Positions 36,026-45,435 of a stretch of DNA of 64,000 nucleotides are shown piece by piece (positions within the stretch are counted from its first letter, which is position 1; each line of letters begins with the position of its first letter). The notes under the pieces were generated by a model. That model was not told the origin of the DNA and did no database searches. It saw nothing but the letters and a program-made list of their open reading frames with translations. This DNA comes from Hominisplanchenecus faecis (GTDB lineage: Bacteria > Bacillota > Clostridia > Lachnospirales > Lachnospiraceae). The stretch spans positions 62,001 through 126,000 of the forward strand of contig NZ_JAJEQE010000002.1 of assembly GCF_020687205.1 (NCBI RefSeq), written 5' to 3'. The position numbers were made by a program, and so were the translations under genes.

Positions 36026-37081
36026 ATGCAGCAGGAGACACCAAAGCCGCACAAACGGCGTGTAAGATATAAAGGAAAATATCCGAAAAAATTTGAAGAA
36101 AAGTACAAAGAGTTGAACCCGGAAAAATATCAGGATACGGTTGAACATGTGATCCGAAAAGGGAATACACCGGCAGGTATGCACATTTCCATTATGGTGA
36201 AGGAAATCCTGGATTTTCTGAAAATCCAGCCGGGAGAAACCGGATTTGATGCCACGCTTGGATACGGCGGCCATACAAAGGCAATGATGGAATGTCTTCA
36301 TGGAGAAGGCCATATGTATGCTACGGATGTGGATCCGGAAGAGTCGGCAAAGACAAAAAAGCGTCTGGAAGAACAGGGATTTGGGGAAGGGATTCTGACC
36401 ATAAAGCTTCAGAATTTCTGTACGATCGATGAGATTGCAAAAGAAGCGGGAGGATTTGATTTTATTTTGGCGGATCTTGGTGTATCTTCCATGCAGATCG
36501 ACAATCCGAAACGGGGATTTTCTTTCCGTGCGGACGGACCTTTGGATCTTAGACTGAATCAGCAAAAAGGAATCAGTGCGGCAGAAAGACTGGATCAGAT
36601 CAGCAGAGAGGAACTTGCCGGGATGTTATATGAAAATTCGGATGAACCGTACTGCGAAGAGATCGCAAAAGCGATCACAGATGAGATCCGCAAAGGGAAT
36701 CGCATCGATAGCACAACAAAACTGCGGACTGTTATCGAAAATACGCTGGATTTTCTTCCGGAAAAAGAGAAAAAAGATACGATCCGAAAGACCTGCCAGC
36801 GTGTGTTCCAGGCACTTCGCATTGATGTCAACCAGGAATTTGAAGTTCTGTATGAATTTATGGAAAAACTGCCGGATGCCTTAAAGTCGGGCGGACGTGT
36901 GGCAATCCTGACGTTCCATTCCGGGGAGGACAAACTGGTCAAAAAAGCACTGAAGGCCGGATACAAAGCAGGTATTTATTCGGACTATGCCAAAGATGTG
37001 ATACGTCCGTCCATGCAGGAGTGTGCACAGAATGGCAGAGCCAGGTCAACGAAAATGCGTTGGGCGGTAAAAGCAGAGTAA
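36026..37081 (+). CDS. rsmH: RsmH-family 16S rRNA (cytosine-N4) methyltransferase, possibly a paralogue
   Basis: A SAM-dependent methyltransferase of 351 residues related to RsmH, which methylates C1402 of 16S rRNA. The SAM motif is FDATLGYGGHTKAM, followed by ILADLGVSSMQID, RGFSFRADGPLDLR, an inserted helical domain, VFQALRIDVNQE and ILTFHSGEDKLVKKAL. Some usually fixed bases of the motifs differ (DLGVSSPQLD and FHSLEDR are the norm), a basic N-terminal extension of about 45 residues is present, and the gene is not in a mraZ-ftsL cluster. It may be a second RsmH-type enzyme rather than the main one. The ATG at 36026 follows AAGGAGAGG. Confidence 0.85.
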   Translation: MQQETPKPHKRRVRYKGKYPKKFEEKYKELNPEKYQDTVEHVIRKGNTPAGMHISIMVKEILDFLKIQPGETGFDATLGYGGHTKAMMECLHGEGHMYATDVDPEESAKTKKRLEEQGFGEGILTIKLQNFCTIDEIAKEAGGFDFILADLGVSSMQIDNPKRGFSFRADGPLDLRLNQQKGISAAERLDQISREELAGMLYENSDEPYCEEIAKAITDEIRKGNRIDSTTKLRTVIENTLDFLPEKEKKDTIRKTCQRVFQALRIDVNQEFEVLYEFMEKLPDALKSGGRVAILTFHSGEDKLVKKALKAGYKAGIYSDYAKDVIRPSMQECAQNGRARSTKMRWAVKAE

Positions 37082-37153
37082 GAACAGAGGTACAAGCATG
37101 TTTTGTGCAGAACAGGCACAAACAATAGAAATGAGATGAAAGAGGTCTGACCG

Positions 37154-39871
37154 TTGAGTACAACAGCAAAAAATAATAAAAAAAATTCCGTAACGCCGAT
37201 GATGGCAAAATATCTGGAGACAAAGGAACAGTACAAGGACTGTATTCTTTTTTATCGCCTGGGTGATTTCTATGAAATGTTTTTTGACGATGCCCTGACG
37301 GCATCCAAAGCACTGGAGATCACACTGACAGGAAAAGACTGCGGACTTGAAGAGCGTGCTCCGATGTGCGGCATTCCTTATCATGCTGCAGATACATATC
37401 TGAATCGTCTGGTGGCAAAAGGATATAAGGTTGCAATCTGTGAACAGGTAGAAGATCCAAAGCAGGCGAAGGGACTGGTTAAGCGGGAAGTTATCCGCAT
37501 TGTCACGCCGGGAACGAATCTGGATACCAACGCCATGGATGAGACAAAGCACAATTATCTGATGGCGATCGTGTGCATGGCGGATCGTTTTGGCGTCTCC
37601 ATTGCCGATATTTCCACCGGTGATTATCTGGTGACGGAAGTGGATGGATGCAGAAAACTGTTAGATGAGATCACAAAGTTTGCACCGACCGAGATCATCT
37701 GCAACGATTCCTTTTTTGTCAGCGGTGTGGATGTAGAAGATCTGAAAAACCGTCTTGGAATTGCCGTCAATGCCCTGGAAAACTGGTATTTTGGTGATGA
37801 ACGCTGTAAGAAGACACTGCTGGACCACTTTCATGTCTCCAGCCTGGCAGGACTCGGACTTGGTGAGCTGAACTGCGGGATCATCGCAGCCGGTGCACTG
37901 CTTCAGTATCTGATGGAAACACAGAAAACAGCGATCGCAAACCTGACTTCGTTAAATACTTATTTTGCCGGAAAATACATGGTGATCGACAGCTCGACCA
38001 GAAGAAATCTGGAGCTTTGCGAAACTTTACGTGAAAAGCAGAAAAGAGGTTCCCTTCTGTGGGTTCTCGATAAGACAAAGACTGCGATGGGGGCAAGACT
38101 TCTGCGTTCCTTTATTGAGCAGCCGCTGATCGACAAGGAAGAAATATCAAACAGACTGGAAGCCGTCGGAGAATTAAAAGACAATGCGATCTGCAGGGAA
38201 GAACTGCGAGAATATCTTTCTCCGGTCTATGACCTCGAGCGTCTGATCAGTAAGATCAGCTACAAGACTGCAAATCCAAGAGATCTGATCGCATTCGGCA
38301 CATCTTTGTCCATGCTGCCGCATATCAAATACATTTTATCTACGATGAAATCTCCGCTTCTTGTGGAAGTATGTGAGCAGATGGATGAACTTCAGGATGT
38401 GTGTGATCTGATCGACCGGGCAATTATGGAGGAGCCGCCGATCCAGATTAAAGACGGCGGTATTATCAAAGAAGGCTATAACGAAGAAATCGACCGTCTG
38501 CGTGCCGCAAAGACAGAAGGCAAGACCTGGCTGGCACAGCTGGAAGCCAAAGAACGTGAAAATACCGGCATCAAAAACCTGAAGATTAAATACAACAAGG
38601 TGTTTGGCTATTATCTGGAAGTGACAAACTCTTTTAAAGATATGGTTCCGGATTACTATACAAGAAAACAGACACTCACAAATGCTGAACGTTATATCAC
38701 GCCGGAATTAAAAGAGCTGGAGGACATCATTCTCGGAGCGGAGGACAAGCTCTTTTCTTTGGAATACAATCTGTTTTCCGATGTAAGGGAACAGATCGCA
38801 AAAGAGGTAGAACGCATTCAGAAGACCGCAAAAGCAGTAGCGGCGATCGATGTCTTCGCTTCTTTGGCACTGGTTGCGGAACGTAATAACTATGTCTGCC
38901 CGAAAATGAATGAAAAAGGCGTGATCGATATCAAGAACGGCCGTCATCCGGTAGTTGAACAGATGATCGAAAACGATATGTTCATTGCAAACGATACTTA
39001 CCTTGACAACAGCAAAAATCGTATTTCCATCATTACCGGTCCAAACATGGCAGGTAAATCAACATACATGCGTCAGAGTGCTCTGATTGTTTTGATGGCT
39101 CAGATCGGTAGCTTTGTTCCGACATCTTCTGCGAAGATCGGCATTGTGGACCGTATTTTTACAAGGGTCGGAGCTTCCGATGACCTGGCAAGCGGACAAA
39201 GCACTTTTATGGTGGAAATGACAGAGGTTGCCAATATTCTTCGAAATGCAACTTCGAACAGTCTTCTGATCCTGGATGAGATCGGACGCGGAACGAGCAC
39301 TTTTGACGGGCTTTCGATTGCCTGGGCGGTGGTTGAGCATATCGCAAATACAAGACTTCTCGGGGCAAAAACGCTTTTCGCAACGCATTACCATGAACTG
39401 ACCGAATTGCAGGGCAAATTATCGGGTGTGAATAATTACTGCATTGCTGTAAAAGAAAAGGGCGATGATATTGTATTTCTTCGGAAGATTGTAAAAGGCG
39501 GTGCGGATAAGAGTTATGGTATCCAGGTCGCAAAACTTGCCGGTGTTCCGGATTCCGTGATCGAACGTGCCAAAGAGTTGGTAGAAGAATTAAGTGATGC
39601 GGATATCACAGAGCGTGCAAAAGAGATTGAGGCAGCAGGCAGTGCACCGCAGGCAAAAACAGCGACAAAAGTCCGCAACCGTCCCAAAACCTACGATCAG
39701 GTTGATATGGGGCAGATGGCACTGTTTGACACTGCAAAAGATGAGGATATTTTAAAAGAATTAAGTGAGATGGAGATTGCTTCCATGACACCGCTGGAAG
39801 CGTTAAATACATTGAACCGTCTGCAGAGCAAACTGAAAAACCGTTGGAGTGTAACAGGCGTACAGGGATGA
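37154..39871 (+). CDS. mutS: DNA mismatch repair protein MutS
   Basis: Recognises mispairs and small loops and starts repair with MutL. The 905 residues have the whole MutS1 plan: the mismatch-binding N-terminus with the FYRLGDFYEMFFDDA motif (Phe and Glu that contact the mismatch), connector, lever and clamp domains, and the ATPase with Walker A TGPNMAGKSTYMRQ near residue 629, LILDEIGRGTSTFDG and the FATHYHEL switch. The TTG start follows AGAGG, and MSTTAKNNKKN is the expected open end. mutL begins four bases after the stop. Confidence 0.97.
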   Translation: MSTTAKNNKKNSVTPMMAKYLETKEQYKDCILFYRLGDFYEMFFDDALTASKALEITLTGKDCGLEERAPMCGIPYHAADTYLNRLVAKGYKVAICEQVEDPKQAKGLVKREVIRIVTPGTNLDTNAMDETKHNYLMAIVCMADRFGVSIADISTGDYLVTEVDGCRKLLDEITKFAPTEIICNDSFFVSGVDVEDLKNRLGIAVNALENWYFGDERCKKTLLDHFHVSSLAGLGLGELNCGIIAAGALLQYLMETQKTAIANLTSLNTYFAGKYMVIDSSTRRNLELCETLREKQKRGSLLWVLDKTKTAMGARLLRSFIEQPLIDKEEISNRLEAVGELKDNAICREELREYLSPVYDLERLISKISYKTANPRDLIAFGTSLSMLPHIKYILSTMKSPLLVEVCEQMDELQDVCDLIDRAIMEEPPIQIKDGGIIKEGYNEEIDRLRAAKTEGKTWLAQLEAKERENTGIKNLKIKYNKVFGYYLEVTNSFKDMVPDYYTRKQTLTNAERYITPELKELEDIILGAEDKLFSLEYNLFSDVREQIAKEVERIQKTAKAVAAIDVFASLALVAERNNYVCPKMNEKGVIDIKNGRHPVVEQMIENDMFIANDTYLDNSKNRISIITGPNMAGKSTYMRQSALIVLMAQIGSFVPTSSAKIGIVDRIFTRVGASDDLASGQSTFMVEMTEVANILRNATSNSLLILDEIGRGTSTFDGLSIAWAVVEHIANTRLLGAKTLFATHYHELTELQGKLSGVNNYCIAVKEKGDDIVFLRKIVKGGADKSYGIQVAKLAGVPDSVIERAKELVEELSDADITERAKEIEAAGSAPQAKTATKVRNRPKTYDQVDMGQMALFDTAKDEDILKELSEMEIASMTPLEALNTLNRLQSKLKNRWSVTGVQG

Positions 39872-39875
39872 TAGT

Positions 39876-41924
39876 ATGAAGAATATTGCAGTATTAGATG
39901 AAAGTACCATTGATAAAATTGCAGCAGGAGAGGTAATCGAGCGACCTTCTTCTGTGGTCAAAGAGCTGGTAGAAAATGCCATCGATGCCGGAGCGACTGC
40001 TGTGACGGCTGAAATCAAAGACGGCGGGATCTCACTGATCCGGATCACCGATAACGGCGAGGGCATTGCAAAGGATCAGATTTCAACCGCTTTTCTGCGT
40101 CATGCGACCAGCAAGATCACGAAAGTGGAGGATCTGCTTTCTGTATCTTCGCTGGGATTTCGCGGTGAGGCGTTATCGAGCATTGCCGCAGTCTGCCAGG
40201 TGGAAGTGATCACCAAGACGGTTGGTACACTGCTTGGGACCAGATACCGTATTGAGGGCGGACAGGAGATTTTAACAGAAGAGATTGGAGCACCGGATGG
40301 AACGACCTTTCTGGTCAATAACATTTTTTATAATACACCGGCAAGAAAAAAGTTTTTAAAATCTGCGATGACAGAGGCTGGATACATCAGCGAACTGATG
40401 GAACGCATGGCTCTTTCGCATCCGGAAATTGCGTTCAAATTTATTAACAACCGACAGACCAGGCTGCACACATCAGGCAATCATAACCTGAAGGATATTA
40501 TTTATGGTATTTATGGAAGGGATATTGCGGCCAATCTGCTTCCGGTAAAAGCAGAAGGAGCATTTGGCAGGCTGGAGGGATTTGTCGGAAAGCCGGTGAT
40601 CTCCAGAGGCAACCGCAATTTTGAAAACTATTTTGTTAATGGAAGATATGTAAAAAGCAAGATCATCACAAAGGCGATCGAGGATGCCTATAAGACATTT
40701 ATGATGCAGCATAAATATCCGTTTACGGCACTGCACTTTACGATACCGGGGGATCTTCTGGATGTCAATGTTCATCCGACCAAACTGGAACTGCGTTTTT
40801 CCAATCAGGAAGAAATCTACCAGATCGTATATGATACTGTACGGCAGGCACTCTCATCCAGAGAACTGATCCCGGATGTTGGTGTGGAGAGGGAGCCGAA
40901 AAAGGCAGAACTGCCAAAATATAAGAAGCCGGCACAGGTTCCGGAGCCATTTCAGATCCCAAAGGCAAAACCACAGTCCTCTTTTACGGCACATGTGATA
41001 CGGGAGAGTGCACCTTCGTACGGAAATCTGCATACAGCCACATCTGATCCGGCTGTTGTACATGCTTCCAAGCAGATGGCAGTTTCTATGCAGAATCCAG
41101 TTTCTACGCAGGATCAGACAAAGGCAGAGCTGCCAAAAACAGAAAAAGTTCCACGTCCGCTTCCGCAGATGTTCCAGAAACAAAATACAGAGCCGGCATC
41201 AAAGAGCGTACCAGAAACCGAAAAAGGAGAAGTGTCTGAAACAGCAGAAAAACCAGAGAAACCGTTCGAACAGGAAATCACCAGAGAGATTCAGAAAGCA
41301 GAACAGATGGAGCTTTTTGATGATAAGCTTTTATCACAGCAGAATGTGAAGCAGCATACGGTTATCGGACAAGTGTTCGATACTTACTGGATCGTGCAGT
41401 TTCAGGATAAGATGTATCTGATCGACCAGCATGCGGCTCACGAAAAGGTTTTATATGAGCAGACGATGAAACGATTAAAAGATCATACGTTTACGTCGCA
41501 GCGGATCAGTCCTCCGGTCATTCTGACGCTGAGTCTCAAAGAGGAGGAAGCTTTAAAAATGCACATGGATGTTTTTGAAAAGCTTGGCTTTGAGATAGAA
41601 CCGTTCGGCGGCATGGAATATGCCCTCAGTGCAATTCCGGACAATCTGTTCGGCATTACGGAGCGTTCTCTGTTTCTGGAGATTTTAGATGACCTGGTAG
41701 ACCAGTCGGTCAGGGGCACGCCGCAGAGTGTTTTGGAAAAGGTGGCTTCCATGTCCTGCAAGGCAGCAGTCAAGGGAAATCATCGTATGAGTACAAAAGA
41801 AGCACATGCTCTGATTGATGAGCTGCTGACACTGGATAATCCATACAACTGCCCACATGGGCGGCCGACGATCATTTCCATGTCGAAATACGAGCTGGAG
41901 AAGAAATTTAAGAGAATTGTATAA
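39876..41924 (+). CDS. mutL: DNA mismatch repair endonuclease MutL
   Basis: Links MutS to strand incision. The 682 residues start with a GHKL ATPase (ENAIDAGAT, ITDNGEGI, GFRGEALSS), pass through a long Pro/Glu/Lys-rich linker (about 335-480) and end in a dimerisation domain that carries DQHAAHEKVLYE. This matches the DQHA-x2-E-x4-E endonuclease motif, and CPHGRP follows near the end, so this MutL should nick DNA itself, as in bacteria without MutH. The miaA gene follows after 19 bases. Confidence 0.97.
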   Translation: MKNIAVLDESTIDKIAAGEVIERPSSVVKELVENAIDAGATAVTAEIKDGGISLIRITDNGEGIAKDQISTAFLRHATSKITKVEDLLSVSSLGFRGEALSSIAAVCQVEVITKTVGTLLGTRYRIEGGQEILTEEIGAPDGTTFLVNNIFYNTPARKKFLKSAMTEAGYISELMERMALSHPEIAFKFINNRQTRLHTSGNHNLKDIIYGIYGRDIAANLLPVKAEGAFGRLEGFVGKPVISRGNRNFENYFVNGRYVKSKIITKAIEDAYKTFMMQHKYPFTALHFTIPGDLLDVNVHPTKLELRFSNQEEIYQIVYDTVRQALSSRELIPDVGVEREPKKAELPKYKKPAQVPEPFQIPKAKPQSSFTAHVIRESAPSYGNLHTATSDPAVVHASKQMAVSMQNPVSTQDQTKAELPKTEKVPRPLPQMFQKQNTEPASKSVPETEKGEVSETAEKPEKPFEQEITREIQKAEQMELFDDKLLSQQNVKQHTVIGQVFDTYWIVQFQDKMYLIDQHAAHEKVLYEQTMKRLKDHTFTSQRISPPVILTLSLKEEEALKMHMDVFEKLGFEIEPFGGMEYALSAIPDNLFGITERSLFLEILDDLVDQSVRGTPQSVLEKVASMSCKAAVKGNHRMSTKEAHALIDELLTLDNPYNCPHGRPTIISMSKYELEKKFKRIV

Positions 41925-41943
41925 AAACGGGGGGAGTTATATT

Positions 41944-42897
41944 ATGACAAAGGAACCACTGATCATTCTGACCGGACCGACGGCGGTCGGGAAAACGGCA
42001 CTTTCTCTGTCTCTTGCAGAGCGTGTGAACGGGGAGATCATCTCAGCAGATTCCATGCAGGTTTACCGCGGCATGGATATTGGTTCAGCAAAAATCATGC
42101 CGGAAGAACAAAAAGGAATTCCTCATCATCTGATCGATGTGTTAGATCCGGATGAGGAATTTCATGTTGTCCGGTTTGTACAGATGGCAAAAGAAGCGAT
42201 GGAAGATATCCGGAGCAGGGGAAAAGTACCGATCCTCACAGGGGGGACTGGATTTTACATACAGGCCATGCTTTATGATATTGATTTTACGGAAAGCGGA
42301 GAGGACGATTCTTACCGAAGAGAATTGGAGACTTACGCAAAAGAGCAGGGGGCAGAAAAGTTGCATGAGAAATTAAAGGAAGTCGATCCCATTTCCGCCG
42401 AGAAGATCCATGCAAATAATGTTAAGCGTGTGATCCGTGCACTGGAATATTATAAACAGACCGGGGAGCCAATCTCCAGGCACAATGAGCAGGAACGGCA
42501 GAAGGAATCTCCTTATGCCTTTGCCTATTTTGTATTGAATGACAAACGGGATCGTCTTTACCAGCGTATTGATGAGCGCATTGATGAGATGCTTTTAGAA
42601 GGTCTGGTGGCGGAAGTAGAAAAGCTGAAGGAAAAGGGGTGCCACCGCGGTATGGTTTCGATGCAGGGACTTGGCTATAAAGAGATCCTGGAGTATCTGG
42701 ACGGAGAATGTACCCTTGAGGAAGCAGTTTATAAATTAAAGCGAGATACGAGACATTTTGCCAAGCGTCAGATCACCTGGTTTAAGCGGGAACGCGATGT
42801 GATCTGGGTTGACAAAGATGCTTTTGAATATGATGAAGAAAAAATTCTGCAGTATATGCTTGCAGTTTTACAGGAGAGACATGTATGGAATCATTAA
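41944..42897 (+). CDS. miaA: tRNA dimethylallyltransferase
   Basis: Adds the isopentenyl group to A37 of tRNAs that read U-starting codons; MiaB then methylthiolates the product. The 317 residues show the P-loop TGPTAVGKTALS, SADSMQVYRGMDIG, PHHLIDVLDPDEEF, LTGGTGFYIQAMLYDI and QITWFKRERDVIW. The ATG at 41944 follows GGGGGGAG; the longer reading frame upstream is mutL sequence. The next gene starts within its last codons (overlap of 13 bases). Confidence 0.96.
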   Translation: MTKEPLIILTGPTAVGKTALSLSLAERVNGEIISADSMQVYRGMDIGSAKIMPEEQKGIPHHLIDVLDPDEEFHVVRFVQMAKEAMEDIRSRGKVPILTGGTGFYIQAMLYDIDFTESGEDDSYRRELETYAKEQGAEKLHEKLKEVDPISAEKIHANNVKRVIRALEYYKQTGEPISRHNEQERQKESPYAFAYFVLNDKRDRLYQRIDERIDEMLLEGLVAEVEKLKEKGCHRGMVSMQGLGYKEILEYLDGECTLEEAVYKLKRDTRHFAKRQITWFKRERDVIWVDKDAFEYDEEKILQYMLAVLQERHVWNH

Positions 42898-44174
42898 AAA
42901 ATATGTACGAAGAATTTGGCATCTGTGATGCGATTTATGAGTTTGGACAGAAAACGGAGGAAAAATTAAAGGCACGTTTTGATGCGATCGATAAAAATGC
43001 GGAGTACAATCAGTTGAAAGTACTGCATGCCATGCAGAAAAACCGTGTCTGTGCAGAACATTTTTCCGGAAGTACCGGATATGGCTACAACGATGACGGA
43101 AGGGATACGCTGGAAAAGGTATATGCGGATACATTCCACACGGAAGATGCACTGGTAAGACCGCAGATCACATGCGGAACCCATGCGATCGCTCTGGCAC
43201 TGTTCTCTAATTTAAGACCGGGAGATGAACTTTTATCGATCGCCGGGAAGCCGTATGATACGCTCGAAGAAGTGATCGGTATCCGCCCATCGAGAGGCTC
43301 TCTTGCCGAATATGGAGTCTCTTACGCACAGGTGGATTTAAAGGAGGATGGTTCTTTTGATTTTGACGGGATCAGAAATGCAATCAATGAACGAACGAAA
43401 GTGGTGACGATCCAGCGTTCGAAAGGCTATCAGACCAGACCGACGCTTTCGGTTGCAAAAATCGGGGAGGCGGTTGCTTTTGTAAAAAATATAAGAGAAA
43501 ATATCATATGTATGGTTGACAACTGTTACGGTGAATTTACGGAGCTGAGTGAGCCAACGGATGTCGGTGTGGATATGATGGCCGGCTCTCTGATAAAGAA
43601 TCCGGGCGGCGGACTGGCACCGGTCGGCGGTTATATCGTCGGAAAGAAAGAATGTGTGGAGAATGCAGCCTGCCGTCTGACGTCTCCGGGACTTGCCAAA
43701 GAGGTCGGAGCCTCCCTTGGTATTTTAAATTCTTTTTATCAGGGATTTTTTCTGGCACCGACCGTTACAGCCGGAGCTTTAAAGGGTGCCATTTTTGCAG
43801 CAAACATTTACGAAGCATGTGGATTTCCGGTAGTCCCGAATGGTTCTGAAAGCCGTCATGATATCATTCAGGCTGTGGAGCTTGGAACAGCAGAAGGTGT
43901 GATCGCATTCTGCCGCGGTATTCAGGCAGCAGCACCGGTAGACAGCTACGTGACACCGGAGCCGTGGGCAATGCCGGGCTATGACAGTGATGTGATCATG
44001 GCAGCGGGAGCTTTTGTTCAGGGATCTTCCATTGAGCTGAGTGCAGACGGACCGATCAAACCGCCGTATGCCGTGTATTTCCAGGGCGGACTTACCTGGC
44101 AGCATGCAAAACTTGGCATTTTGATGTCTCTTCAGAAACTTTATGATGCCGATTTGGTGAGACTGCCTCTTTAA
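42885..44174 (+). CDS. PLP-dependent methionine gamma-lyase-like (aluminium resistance) protein
   Basis: A fold-type I pyridoxal-phosphate protein of 429 residues in the Met_gamma_lyase family (aluminium resistance protein). The PLP lysine is probably in the GSLIKNPGGGLAPVGGYIVG segment. QITCGTHAIALALFSNLRPGDEL and VDNCYGEFTELSEP contact the cofactor in relatives. The true reaction is not established; both names come from old annotation. It overlaps miaA by 13 bases and so is coupled to the tRNA and repair operon. Confidence 0.87.
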   Translation: MESLKNMYEEFGICDAIYEFGQKTEEKLKARFDAIDKNAEYNQLKVLHAMQKNRVCAEHFSGSTGYGYNDDGRDTLEKVYADTFHTEDALVRPQITCGTHAIALALFSNLRPGDELLSIAGKPYDTLEEVIGIRPSRGSLAEYGVSYAQVDLKEDGSFDFDGIRNAINERTKVVTIQRSKGYQTRPTLSVAKIGEAVAFVKNIRENIICMVDNCYGEFTELSEPTDVGVDMMAGSLIKNPGGGLAPVGGYIVGKKECVENAACRLTSPGLAKEVGASLGILNSFYQGFFLAPTVTAGALKGAIFAANIYEACGFPVVPNGSESRHDIIQAVELGTAEGVIAFCRGIQAAAPVDSYVTPEPWAMPGYDSDVIMAAGAFVQGSSIELSADGPIKPPYAVYFQGGLTWQHAKLGILMSLQKLYDADLVRLPL

Positions 44175-44202
44175 AAGGAATATGATGACAGGGAGAAAAC
44201 AG

Positions 44203-45435
44203 ATGAAACGAATTATAGTCGCAGGCGGAGGGGCAGCAGGATTTATGAGTGCTTTTCATGCAAAACGGCCGGATACAGAAGTGACCGTTCTAGAGGCACA
44301 GGAAAAACCGGGGAAAAAGCTTCTGGCAACCGGAAGCGGAAAATGCAACCTGACTTATGCATCCAGAGAACCGGTGCTTTCCTATCGGGGAACAGGGCAG
44401 GATTTTACAGAAGCTGCCTTGCAAACGTTTGATCAGGAACGGACCGTGCAGTTTTTTGAAGAACTTGGCATGTTGATGCATGAAAAAAACGGCGGAGTTT
44501 ATCCCTATACGGATCAGGCACAGACGGTGCAGACGCTTTTTTTGGATGTATTGCGTGAGCGTGGTGTGAAAATAAAAACACGGGAACGCATTATTGATAT
44601 TCTGCCACAAAAAAAGGGAGGTTTTTTTGTGAAAACAGAAGGATGGCAATACGAGGCAGATGTTGTGATTCTTGCCTGCGGATCAAAGGCAGCACAGACA
44701 CTTGGCGGGTGTGAGGACGGCTATCATCTGGCAGAAAAACTTGGCCATCCGGTTACGGAGATCGTTCCGGCACTGGTTCCGTTAAAGACAAAAGAAGCTG
44801 CTTTCCATGCACTTGCCGGACTTCGAAGCCCGGCGAAAGTAACGCTTTTTCTTGATGGAAAAAAGGCGGCTGAATCGGAAGGAGAACTGCAGTGGACATC
44901 GTATGGAATTTCCGGGATTGTGGTTTTTCAGGTCAGCCGTTTTGCAGCACTTGGGCTTTTAGAAAAGAAAAACGTGCAGATTTCTCTCAATCTGCTTCCG
45001 CAGGTGAACAGACAGCATCTTCTTGCAATATACCAAAAACAGACAAATAAAAAGGCAGAGCATCTTCTGTCCGGGATCTTTCCACAGAAACTGGCCGCTC
45101 TGCTGCTGAAACAGACTGGATATAAAGCAGGTGAAATTTTGCAGGAAGAATCATTTCTTGAGATTCTTTCTCTGGTATCTGATCTGCGTCTTACAGTAAC
45201 CGGTACACGTTCGTTTGAGTATGCACAGGTCTGTGCCGGTGGTATTGACACTGCTTTTGTAAATGCAAAGACCATGGAATCGAAAAAGGTGCCGGGACTT
45301 TATTTTGCCGGGGAGATTCTGGATGTAGATGGTGCCTGCGGCGGCTATAATCTGCAATGGGCCTGGAGCAGCGGTTACCTGGCAGGATATTATGCAGCAA
45401 ACGATCAGAAAGGACAGGTAGAACAGAATGCTTAG
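44203..45435 (+). CDS. HI0933/BaiN-like flavoprotein
   Basis: An NAD(P)/FAD-dependent oxidoreductase of 410 residues. The N-terminal FAD site is IIVAGGGAAGFMSAFHA, then EAQEKPGKKLLATGSGKCNL, and the C-terminal FAD motif is GLYFAGEILDVDGACGGYNLQWAWSSG. The substrate of this COG2081 group is generally unknown; BaiN of bile-acid metabolism is one studied member, but nothing else here points to bile acids. The ATG at 44203 is chosen because AGGGAGA lies about seven bases upstream, rather than the ATGs at 44182 and 44185. The next flavoprotein gene overlaps by eight bases. Confidence 0.88.
   Translation: MKRIIVAGGGAAGFMSAFHAKRPDTEVTVLEAQEKPGKKLLATGSGKCNLTYASREPVLSYRGTGQDFTEAALQTFDQERTVQFFEELGMLMHEKNGGVYPYTDQAQTVQTLFLDVLRERGVKIKTRERIIDILPQKKGGFFVKTEGWQYEADVVILACGSKAAQTLGGCEDGYHLAEKLGHPVTEIVPALVPLKTKEAAFHALAGLRSPAKVTLFLDGKKAAESEGELQWTSYGISGIVVFQVSRFAALGLLEKKNVQISLNLLPQVNRQHLLAIYQKQTNKKAEHLLSGIFPQKLAALLLKQTGYKAGEILQEESFLEILSLVSDLRLTVTGTRSFEYAQVCAGGIDTAFVNAKTMESKKVPGLYFAGEILDVDGACGGYNLQWAWSSGYLAGYYAANDQKGQVEQNA

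Noticed and set aside
44203-45435. A bile-acid (bai) operon role for the flavoprotein
   Set aside because: Similarity is to the general HI0933 group, and no other bai-type gene is near; context is tRNA modification and DNA repair.
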